Positions 22,228 through 31,901 of a stretch of 34,281 nt of DNA are shown here, piece by piece. Each line of letters starts with the position of its first letter. Position 1 is the stretch's first letter. The notes below the pieces were generated by a model that saw only the letters and a program-made list of their open reading frames with translations, was not told where the DNA came from and made no database searches. The position numbers and the translations under genes were made by a program. Source of the DNA: Phycomyces blakesleeanus NRRL 1555(-) (taxonomy: Eukaryota > Mucoromycota > Mucoromycetes > Mucorales > Phycomycetaceae); assembly GCF_001638985.1 (NCBI RefSeq), contig NW_017265150.1, positions 816,697 through 850,977 on the forward strand, given 5' to 3'.

Positions 22228-22913
22228 TTATCCAGTACAAAGACCAAACAATAAAATATTACAAGTAAAGCTACGGAATTTTGATTCCTTTGGCTATGAA
22301 AATGATTGGAAAAAAGTAATTTTTGTGAATTGGGCAATATAATTATTAATTTACATACCCAAAGCAAACGGATTTATTTGTAGATATAGATAATACTTAT
22401 CAAAAGTCGATATAGTATCTGGTAGTTTTTTTTATTAATAAACAGTATAAGTAATATAATGATACATATAAGGATAGTAAAAGAACAAAAAAAGTCTTAC
22501 CATGTCAATGACAGCAGCATGAGATAGAAGCTTTTGATTCATAGCATGTTTTAGAGAGGGTTGTTCATCTATAGTAAAAATTGGATTCAGTTTGATTAAT
22601 ATTAAAGAGAAATATAATAAATAAATAGATAAAAATATTACCATGTTGGTGGTCGTGTTTAGCTGTAGAAAATATTTTGGGTGATATGTCCTATAAAAAA
22701 GAAAGGAAAAAATCAGGATACTTTTATGAGATGATGGTATGAAGTATATTTACTAACCTTGGCTAATCTGGATGGCCATTGTGAAGAGGATGCATCAGAA
22801 GGAAACTATACGCGAGTGACTATGGTAGCAGAAACACTTGTTATTACTCAGCTATATTTGAAGAAATTACTAATAAAGAAAAATAAAGAAAAAAAGCGCC
22901 TTACCAGGAACAT
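22228..22913 (-). CDS. Possible small spliced gene in the CACTA-like element
   Basis: On the minus strand a chain of GT-AG exons is phase-consistent: 22805-22758 (48 nt), 22690-22642 (49 nt), 22568-22501 (68 nt), and 22293-22228 (66 nt, ending in TAA). The donors are GTTAGT, GTAATA and GTAAGA, and the acceptors end TTTATAG, ACTATAG and TTCATAG. The joined frame includes SDASSSQWPSRLAK, DISPKIFSTAKHD, then HAMNQKLLSHAAVIDM. The 5' end is unsure: a tiny 9-nt exon (ATG at 22913) with a good GTAAGG donor would provide a start, but this region consists of degenerate repeats. I recognise no domain. It may be a third element gene, a non-coding spliced transcript, or chance. Confidence 0.25.
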
Positions 22914-23240
22914 TTGCAAGTATAAGAGTAAAAGAGAAAGAAAGAAGTAAAAAGAAAAGAGAGGGCGAGTGTCTATGGCAACTGAAACAACTAATTCTTT
23001 TTAGTTATATAAAAAAAGTACTTTAAAAAAGCAGATTAAAAAAAAGACTAATAAAAAAATAAAAAAATGGGTGGAGACAGCGACGAAGAGTGTGTCTATG
23101 GCAACAGAATAAATAAATTCTTTTATTTTCTATAAAGAAGACTTTTTAGAAAGAACATGTCTTACACAAATAGTTCGCAAATATAATAGAAGTTGCAGAG
23201 ATAGAGAAACAAAGAAAAGACCAATAGCAAATATAAAGAG
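22814..23240. repeat. Degenerate direct repeats in the subterminal region
   Basis: GAGTGACTATGGTAGCAGAA at 22814, GAGTGTCTATGGCAACTGAA at 22969 and GAGTGTGTCTATGGCAACAG at about 23087 start three related segments, each followed by a similar AT-rich run. Downstream CTTAC..GCAA.TATA pieces at about 22900 and 23160 are also related. Repeated subterminal motifs bind accessory proteins in plant CACTA elements; here that role is only a possibility. Confidence 0.55.
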
Positions 23241-23652
23241 CAAAAAAAAAGAGAAACAGGAACAACAACAAAAAAAGAAAAAAAAAGTGCGTTTGAAACA
23301 AAAGACTAGACTGGTTTGATCAATTGGGTTCTAAAGCAGTATGAAAGCCGATTTGCATCTCAGTGATTACAAGAAGTATTAATAGAGACTTATATATCAA
23401 AGATATGCTGAATATCTATATAAACCATACGTTTTATACAATTTGTTTACTCTTTCTCCTGCTTTCTTGCTACTTATTGCACTCATACTCAAACACACAC
23501 ACATCAACCCATTTTATTTCAAATAATTTAAGTATGTAAATTTGATATAATTTATTTTTAATTCAATTCAATTCAATTGTATAATAGCATCAATAACAAT
23601 GTAATCTAAAATTAACAGTTACATTTTTACCTTTTATTATATTCTGTAGACA

Positions 23653-24871
23653 ATGGCTATTCAAAGACGTCAACTTGCTCTTCGTCCCGTTGAGATTACA
23701 AACGAACAATTGATGGAAATTCTTTCAACTTTGAAAACTAATATGACAGCCATGGGAACCAACATGGCAGCTGACATGTCGATTGTACAAGAACAAATCG
23801 GCACTGTTGAAGATACATTGCTAAACATGAATAGCAGAATTGGTGTTCTTGCCACCAGCAGCACTGAGACAATCACTGCTATTGACAGTTTAAGCAGGGC
23901 CCCCCTCGTTTCCCCTACCAATACAATGGCTAATGTTTCTCAGCCTGCCTTCAACGCTCCGTCTGAGTTTAGCAAGAAGGCCTCTAATGATGTTTATGTG
24001 AGTATCAACATGTGCAAAATTTTATCGATGTATTTTCTCATATATTCTATCAGGCCCATATTCGTAATTTCATGTGGGATCCCAAGCTGAAAACAAGAAA
24101 TCAAGCTGATATCCTGGCAAATGAGAGTAAGCCCAGATGGAATACAAATGTTTTCTTTTACAAGTCGCCAAACAAGGAGTTGGTGGTGCGACTTCTTGAA
24201 AACTTGAAGCGCAAGTTTACCCATGAGGGATTTAGAGAGGCAGACTTGAGAGCAAGACTGCACAAAAACTTCACCAGCCGGGTTTCAAAAGCAAGAAAAA
24301 CCGAAGAGGAAATAAAAGCAACAAACACTCGTTCGAGAAGGGCAGGACGTGCCAGAGATGTAAGTGTAATCTCTAAATAAATAATTTCAAAATAATATAG
24401 TTTAGTCTTGAGAATTTTAAAAATACTAATACAAAAAAACTACTATTAGAATCATACTCGCCGTTTACTTGCATACACAGACAACAAAGAAGCAATTGAT
24501 CTACAAATGAAGAGAGATTGTGACTTCACGATGCAAATGGCAGCAATGTCCGATGGAGAATCTGCAGATGAAGACTTCGAGAATCGCACGAAGAGCATCG
24601 TCAAGATTGTTCGGCCAGGATGGAGAAGTGACGAGGTATATTATTTTATATTAATAATTATGTCTTATTATAAAAAATATAAAGTGAAGTATTAACAAAA
24701 TCATTTTAGTTCAATACTCTCATTAAACTCGTTGATGAGTATGTTATTGAAGCAATGGGGTCAAGTGCTTCTCAAATGAAGGAGAGGGTTTTCACCAATG
24801 TGTCCAATACAGCAGTCCCAGATGACATAACCCCCAAATTTCCTCAGTGGGCCCTTAGAGACGGGTATTAA
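23653..24871 (+). CDS. CACTA-like element accessory protein, intact
   Basis: Four exons (23653-23997, 24054-24359, 24450-24635, 24710-24871) join through three phase-0 GT-AG introns (donors GTGAGT, GTAAGT, GTATAT) into a 332-aa protein ending in TAA. Residues 1-115 hold a probable coiled coil (IVQEQIGTVEDTLLNMNSRI) and a Ser/Thr/Pro-rich linker. The middle is basic (LKRKFTHEGFREADLRARL, then an RSRRAGRARD segment), likely to bind nucleic acid. Next come an acidic AAMSDGESADEDFE, then VRPGWRSDEFNTLIKLVDEY and PKFPQWALRDGY. It lies inside the TIRs, convergent with the Tnp2 gene, and has a homologue in the same place beside the other Tnp2 gene (18881-20113). By analogy with TnpA of plant CACTA elements it could bind subterminal repeats and assist transposition; that is inference, and I recognise no named domain. 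Confidence 0.82.
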
Positions 24872-25010
24872 ATAAACAAAAATTGCCTCTCTCTTTTTAT
24901 CTATATATTACTTTTCACATACAAAATACTATCAATATATATATCAGAAATACGCGCTCTGTTTTTTTTGTTAAAGAAAAAGAAATGTAAAAGTTCACTT
25001 TATTTATTAT

Positions 25011-28000
25011 TTAAGCATATAGCTTCTTTGGCAATGGAATTACCAGCATTTTGCTAACATTTCTACTTGTCGCAATAGTAGCTGTAGCAACCTCTAATAA
25101 GATGCGATGTACAGGTATAATGCTATGGTAGCTATCAGGAGAGAACGTGGGCAAACAAAATTCAACACCGTCATCCTCACGCGACCTATCAGAGGAAGTA
25201 CAAAACCACTTGATAAATGCGAATACATGTTGATGATCATGAACCATGCGAGTCAGATGGAGATTGTGCGTGGGTGGAAGTTGGAAGGAGTGTGTAAAAA
25301 GATACTGAATTTGTCCAGCAAATCCAAGTATAATGTTTCCATTACTACCAACAAACTTTGCCTGAACAAGTGATCTGCGACTGATTGTGCTGTTGTTTGT
25401 TCCTCGATAGTGTTGACCAAGAATGTCAATTGACTTCAATTTGATGATTTGATTGTCAAGTGCTGGGTGATTATAGGACGTGTCCTGATAGCTGGCAAGG
25501 TCTGGGAGGTTGTAAGTGACTTGGTAATATTCAAGTAAATGGAGATAGTCGGAATCATCCATTACTGATGGCTTTTTGTATTTTAGAGGAAATGTAGAAG
25601 GAGGAAGAGGCTCATTACCCTTGGGTGGATTATAAGGATCAGTGTAGCCTTGAACGAATGCTTGCAATCTGAATGGGCGACTGGAGAGAGTGGTGACTGT
25701 GGCAGCAGGTATGGAGGTTGTAACAAGTTTAGACAGAGTGTGAATGAAGGGGATCTGGCTAGAACTTTTAAGAACAGCATTGACATAATCACCCTTATAC
25801 GCATTCTGAACAAAATTTTTCATGTAGGTCGCCTCAAAACCGTCTTTGCCATTTGTCTTGAAATTCTTTAAAATATCATTGTATCGCTCAAACCCAAAGA
25901 GCCAATAACCATACACTGGTCCAAAATCACGAATGCATTCATGAAGATGGAGGTGTAGGTGCATATTGCAGGTGAGAATAGTGGCGGTATAGTCTACGTT
26001 ACATGCATTGCAAAACTTTTCTAACAGGCTGTGGGCAGTGGTGATCTCATCAAAAGTAATGCTGGGCTTTACGTAGTATCGGCATGCATCAATGAAATAC
26101 ATCCAGTTCTTGAATTGTAATGGAGGGAGAATACCATGCAGCAAGACAGGAGAATAAACCAGAACCCATGATTTCCACTCATCCGCTTTCATGTAGCTGA
26201 AGCCCTTTCCAATTTTGGTTGTCAGTGTGGTGTAATCTCTGGGTAGTACCATTGTCTCTGCAATTTTCTCCATCGAAGCAAACTCTTCAGGTCCAATTGT
26301 CTTCTCATCAATCCACCGATCCATTAATCTCTTAGACGTCCCCAGGAAAAGATTATGCATGGGATCAATGATTGTTCCACGTACTAGATCAAAGTATCCA
26401 AGGCGTTGCAACTGCGACCATCGAACACCATTTTCGACCTCCAGCTGATGCCTTTCTGAGAGTGTACTTGCATCCTTCCACTCCTCAGCATGCAACCTGC
26501 TCTCTGCACCACTGCGGATATTCCAACGAGAATAATTGAATCCATGGAAATCAACCTGGTTGCTGCTCCCTAACCGAGTAAACTGCAGGCTGCACCTGTA
26601 ACAAGCACATGTGCTGTTATGCGCTGTGAATCTACTTGTCTTTCTGGCGGCTGGGATATCACATGCAACCATCAGTAGTGCAGCACGAACACTGACACCA
26701 TTTGGGAATTCGTGTGTAGGAATCCGCATGCCAATGTACAGCTGCTTCAAATCATCCACCAAGGGCTCCAAGTAACTATTGATCTCATCGGTTTTTGGCT
26801 CCTTTGGACCAGGCATGAGACCTACAAGGATAATATTCTCTGGCTTGAATCTTTCATCACGGGGCAAGTTGTTGATGGCCAGATAGATAGCACCAGAGGA
26901 GTGAGTGACACCATCAAAGGGCTGGAACCAGTCGATGTTAAGTGTTAACATTAGTGAGCGTGGGTCCAACACAAATGATACACCATCCTTGTCCTTCAAC
27001 TCCTTCCACATCGCACCATCATAGACATCGCACAGAGTATCTACCATCTTCAACTCCTTATTCCATTGACGAATCTTGGCTTCGAAACTAGGGCGACGGA
27101 AGAAAACGCTCAATGTATTTTTAATGGATTGGTAGACATATTCACGCTTTGCAACCAAGGCACCGGAAGATATGGATTTCGTCAAATTACAGTTGCATGC
27201 AGACCTGGCACCAAGTTTTGAGGAAACACATCGAGGAGGAGCAGATACAATATCCTGATATACTGTATGACAGTCTTGGCACACCACAAATATCTTGATG
27301 CCTTTTGTAATAGCAGAAAATCCTGTCATTTTTTGTAAACCGGCAAGACTGGTTGGTAATTGAAAATCTTGGTCGTAGATTCTCAGCAGGTTGTTGATAA
27401 ACTCAATCAAGACAGCAGCACCCTTATCAACAACATGACGTGAAGCAAATAGTACTGTAAAGATGGCTATGAATTGATGGACTTCATTTTCGGGCATATC
27501 AGGAGCAGCAAAAGGGTCTGTAAAAAATTAAAAAAAATTAACACTTGATTTTTCTTTTACTCTCTTTTTCTTTTAGTTTTCTTTATATATCTCACACTGA
27601 CCTTCACTGTTGAAGTCCTCAATCTCGATCTCATTGACTTCATCTTCAACATTGTCATCGAAATCATTGTCGTCTCTGTCATTGTCAAACATTGAGGCGG
27701 CATCCAAAAAAGGTGAGTTGGCCTGACCGTCCATTGCTTCCACAGAATCGGAACGAGAAGTTGGGATTACTACAAATATGGAATATAATAGTTTATTAGT
27801 TTTTTTTTCTGCTTTCAAATAAAAAAATTCTTACCCTCAGTATCTACATCCATGTTTCTCATTGCGGCTGTGTTTCATTAAAAGTTTAAAAATAAACAAC
27901 ATAAATAAAAAATAAAAAAAAAATTAAAACGATTATTACACAGCAAACAAAAAACTAACACTGAATATATTATACTATTCTCAAATATTCTGATACCTTC

Positions 28001-28123
28001 AACTCTAGCTCTCTTATTATGACGAGACTCAGTACGCTTTGCAGCATAAGAAGATTTCTGATGACTGTTGTGACATTTAATGCAGTGACAGTCTAAGGTG
28101 TGGATTTGGGTAGAGGGAAACAT
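25011..28123 (-). CDS. Tnp2 (CACTA-like) transposase, intact, four exons
   Basis: Exons 28123-27997, 27867-27835, 27769-27602 and 27517-25011 join through three phase-1 GT-AG introns into a 944-aa protein ending in TAA. Exon 1 has a CHCIKC motif and a basic stretch, typical of the N-terminus of fungal Tnp2 proteins. Exon 3 is very acidic. In exon 4 a second zinc-type cluster (CQDCHTVYQ at 189-197) precedes the catalytic core: D305 in LNIDWFQPFDG, INNLPRDERFKPENIILVG, D396 in ACDIPAARKTSRF, a CACYRC motif, and D494 in IDPMHNLFLGT. The C-terminal part has MHLHLHLHECIRDFGPVYG and WLFGFERYNDILKN (about 628-661), a DUF4218-like region. These motifs are those of CACTA transposases, which cut at CACTA/G TIRs; which residues are catalytic is inferred. 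A smaller ORF starts at the exon-4 Met, but the upstream exons are conserved in the other copy, which supports the longer model. Confidence 0.92.
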
Positions 28124-28344
28124 ATTGTGTATAGCTTGAATTATAAAATAAAAAAGGAAACAAGTACTACAAATACTTTATTTGATGTGATTTTATAGCA
28201 AGCCAAAAAAATATGAATTTTTTATTGTCTATCTAAACCAATAGAATACGTCGAAAATACACCCCCAACTTAAATAAAAAAAACGGCTGAGCTGAAAAAA
28301 AACCCTGACATTTTCACTACCTTTCTCGTTACTTAAAGATATAG

Positions 28345-28366
28345 TATTTTTTTTATTTTTCCAGTG
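28345..28366 (-). repeat. Right TIR of the CACTA-like element
   Basis: Ends ATTTTTCCAGTG, followed by ATC, the target duplication seen on the left. Confidence 0.88.
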
Positions 28367-28369
28367 ATC

Positions 28370-29148
28370 TATTTAAATTTTTTTTTACAATCATTCATTT
28401 GAATGCTGGTTCCTGTCAGATTTCAGACTGATTCTAGGTCGATTTTAGTGAGGTCTATCCAATAATATCATGTAATTAAAGCAAATAAAAATTTTTAAGA
28501 GGTAGAGAGTTCAAAGCCAATTCCATAACAAGTAGGGTTTAGGTACGGTTTGAAGTTATGGATGAATATATAACCAGAATTACAGACAATTATAACATTT
28601 CAAGAAAAGGGGGAATTATAACTCTCAATTTATCTATTGATTTTAGTATCTATAATCTCATCATTTGGTTAACTAAATCAACCAATTTTTGCAACAAATA
28701 CCAAACTATAATTGAACATAAACCACCGATTTTTGGAGGATTTAAACAAAAATTAAGCTACTTAAATCAGTTGTCCTTTGCAGTGCATATAAATATTTAG
28801 TGAAATATAACATATTTAAATCATTATTACTAATTATTTTAAAGTTTGTTTTCTCTATCAATTTGTCATGTCTTGTAACGTGCATATACTTAAAATAATG
28901 CCGTAAATGTAAGCTATATAGATTCAGTTTGAGCGTCACATAACGTCACAAATTGATAGAAAGAACATAATTATAAAATTTATAGTATCTATTTTAAGTG
29001 TTATAATCTTATAAATAATATAGTTTGTGTGTCTTAGTCACGTGCCACGTCACAGAAAAGTTTTTTTGGCAGCTTTTATTTTGTTTAAATATTATGTTCA
29101 TTTTTTTTTTGCTTTCTTTTCTTTTATTTTTACTTTATTTATTTTCAA
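28370..29148. other. AT-rich stretch with a small inverted repeat
   Basis: No recognised gene; an 80-aa ORF at 28558-28800 has no motif. TCTATCAATTTGT at 28854 is repeated exactly inverted at 28948-28960. Two CGTCACA-type motifs lie at about 28933 and 29050. Part of this should be the left end of the Merlin element, but its TIR was not found. Confidence 0.4.
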
Positions 29149-30349
29149 ATGAATTATCAATCTTCTTTATCAGTTCGTCCATTATCTATTCCTCCTTTGA
29201 GCTATGTTATGGCATCAACATATACATCTGAAGTTGCAAAACAGTAAGTAAAAAAGGTATTTTTAATTATTATATATTAATATTTAATATATATAAAGAT
29301 ATTTGATTGCACAGAGTACTTTATATTCAAGAAATCATATTGTTTTTACTTGTTCTGGTGGCAGTTCTATGGACTATATATTGGAAAAAGACAGAGGCTA
29401 CAGTTACAGATACAGTGAAGTAAACAGCATGGGAGCAACATGTTGTAAAAGAGAAAGAAAATCTGAAAGATTGGATTCTTTCTTTGCACAAAGCCATCTT
29501 TCCTGTGATATTGTTATGCCAGGAATATATTACTGGTTAAACTGGATTCCTAGAATGACAATGGGAGTTATGCTTGGTGTTTCTCCAGAAACTATAAGAC
29601 ATCTCATTGCTAGTATTCACCAATTGATTCAAATGGATTTAACAAACAATGATATGAGAATTGGTAAGTTTATAAGAGTTAATTACATATAGATATATTA
29701 AATATTTTTATAGGAGGTATTGATGCCAATAGTCAATTCGTTATTGTTGAAATTGATGAAAGCAAATTTGGAAAGAGAAAATATCACCAAGGACATCGAG
29801 TAGAAGGTGTTTGGGTTCTGGGGAGTATTGAGAAAACAGCAGAACGAAAAACATTTTTGATGACAGTTCCTCACAGAGATGCTGCAACTTTCCTTCAAGT
29901 GATAAAGAAGTATGTAAAGCCCAATAGCATTATTCACACAGATTGCTAGACTGCATATGGGGGATTGGCATCAGTGATTGATATGAACTATACTCATAGA
30001 ACAGTCAATCACAATGTTGAGTATGTTACATCTGATGATATTCATATTAATACTATAGAAGGTAAAATACTATAAAAGATAAAATTATTTTATTAACTTT
30101 TATTACATAGGTCTGTGGAATGGAATAAAAATGAACTACAAGGCCAGATTGCAAACAAAACAAATGGTGCCATGGATGTTGATGGAATTCATATGGAGAA
30201 AAAAATATGAGAACAGATTGTGGCAAGGAATACTAAAAATATTAGCTGAGGTTTCTTTTGGAAGCATTGTTGACAACCCAATATATACAAATTATGAATA
30301 TTTAGAAGATGATGAAGATGAAGAATATACTGATTCTACAATAGTTTAA
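29149..30349 (+). pseudogene. Merlin/IS1595-type transposase gene, one nonsense codon
   Basis: Exons 29149-29243, 29317-29663, 29714-30061 and 30111-30349 join in frame (donors GTAAGT, GTAAGT, GTAAAA; the acceptor of intron 1 is read as CAGAG at 29316). The protein of about 342 aa has an N-terminal degenerate zinc-ribbon region (FTCSGGSSMDY, ATCCKRERKS), then RLDSFFAQSHLS and VSPETIRHLIASIHQ, followed by the ISXO2-like DDE domain: VEIDESKFGKRKYHQGHRVE (first Asp), IIHTDC (second Asp) and HINTIEGLWNGIK (Glu). TAG 29947-29949 follows IIHTDC at the place where this family has Trp or Gly before the -AYG- motif. It is the only lesion. An acidic tail (EYLEDDEDEEY) ends at TAA. Whether the TAG abolishes the gene or marks a recent mutation cannot be told here. 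Confidence 0.83.
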
Positions 30350-31490
30350 TAAAAAATATAAGAAATTTGGATTTAAATTAATTTGGATTTAAATTAATTT
30401 GTTTTAATAATATTAAAACAATAATATAAAAATAAAACATAAATACATTTTAATTCAAATATATCAAAGGAATAAAATCATTCAACATCTAATAATAGAT
30501 ATAAGATAAGATTTATATCTTAAAAAAAATCAAATAAAAAATACAGAAAGTACAAAATGCATCCAGCTTGAAATCAAACCATAGTCTTCATGTCAGTGAA
30601 CCGTAACTGTAACAAATGGATCACGAGTGTATGTAATCGAAAAACATTTATTATATTAAATTCATTGCCCCTAATTTAAAAGCATATTTATTACCTTTCT
30701 TACATAAACTTTGAAACTGCATTATCTTCACAACAAAAAACAGTACCAAAATATAATGACTATTGATTAATATCTATGAAATTCAGGCTATGCAAATCCA
30801 GTTTTGCCGTTATTATAGGACAAATATTTGCAAAGTAATTTAAAAAACAAGATATTAAAACACAGATATATAGAACACAAAAAATGATTGGTTTTTAGCT
30901 TAAGAACATTAATCTGATTTTGAAAACTCATAGAGATATTATCCATATTGGTAGTTTAAATCTGGCTTTAAAAATCCCATAAATCTTCATTCAACCTACT
31001 TTCTCACATTATACCTTTATATAATATCTGTTACTGTGAATTTGTTTAAGTCAGTAAAATTTTAATTTTTCATATAAAATATAAATAAAATATAATATAT
31101 TATTATTAAAATTAATAACAAAATGAATTTTAATTCACTCAATTTTAATTCAGCAGTCACAGTAAGTTGTCACATTGTAAACATATAGTATATCTATAAT
31201 TGTGTATTTTTTCAAGCATTTCTACTTAGTAATTTATTAATAAATCAAGATATATATAAAAAATACTTAAGGCGCATCAGTCTATTTTATTTTTTGTATA
31301 AAAAAAAAGGCGTGTTGGTCTATTTTACTATATATCCGTTCAGTTAAATATAGTGAGAAAATAAGATATAATGTGTGATTCCCTGAAGTTATTGTTGACA
31401 GGATGATGTCTTTTCATTGTACTTATTGATGTTTTGCTCTACAAATAGAAAAATTGCTTTCTATTCAGCCTCGGCCGCCATTGGAATGTC
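30350..31490. other. AT-rich non-coding stretch
   Basis: No gene is seen. A 16-bp unit GGATTTAAATTAATTT is present twice in tandem at 30368-30399, and two related segments beginning AAGGCG and containing TCTATTTTA lie in tandem at about 31270-31335. The right end of the Merlin element must be in here, but was not recognised. Confidence 0.4.
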
Positions 31491-31491
31491 A

Positions 31492-31901
31492 AAAAATAAT
31501 AATAATAATAATAGAATATAATTTTCTAGAATTACAAAGAACTCTGAAATGTCACCACATTGCTGGACAACTGAAATTTTAGTTTAACGTTGACTATATT
31601 TGTATTACTCCGTGTCACGTGTATATTGGTTTCTTGGTGTAGGTAAAAGATTTTTATTGAAAGGCTAGTGGGCACACGCACTATAGAGCTATTGCCTGTC
31701 TTTAAGAGTATAAAAAAGAATAATAGAAAGGAAAAAAAACCCAAGGGGGAAAATGGGAAAAACTAGAAAGGGAAACTAAGCTAGGGGATACAAAAAAAAG
31801 GGAGATAAGGATAAAATATGAAGCATGCATGAAATTCATGCAATAAATGGAAACTAAGACTAATACAGATCTAAACTAAAAATAAAAGGAGATGGCCAGT
31901 C
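31492..31901 (-). other. Probable LINE 3' untranslated region and (ATT)n tail
   Basis: On the minus strand the sequence after the reverse transcriptase stop runs through about 390 bp of non-coding DNA, including an AATAAA at about 31655, and ends in a run of ATT repeats (AAT repeats at 31495-31515 on the plus strand). Many LINEs end in a simple repeat, so this is a likely 3' terminus. No target duplication was identified. Confidence 0.5.

Larger units (their letters stand above)
21503..28366. mobile_element. Complete CACTA-like transposon with two convergent genes
   Basis: The 6864-bp element begins CACTGGAAAAAT and ends with the inverse ATTTTTCCAGTG. The 22-bp TIRs (21503-21524 and 28345-28366) differ at one position. 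The 3-bp sequence ATC flanks both sides (21500-21502 and 28367-28369). A CACTG end and a 3-bp target duplication are hallmarks of the CACTA (En/Spm) superfamily. Inside are an intact four-exon accessory gene on the plus strand (23653-24871) and an intact four-exon Tnp2 transposase on the minus strand (25011-28123), convergent and 139 bp apart. A 2.1-kb left subterminal region carries degenerate repeats and perhaps a third small gene. All genic parts are open, so it is a candidate autonomous element. Confidence 0.9.

Noticed and set aside
28558..28800. 80-aa plus-strand ORF
   Set aside because: AT-rich region, no recognisable motif, no neighbouring exon; may be chance.
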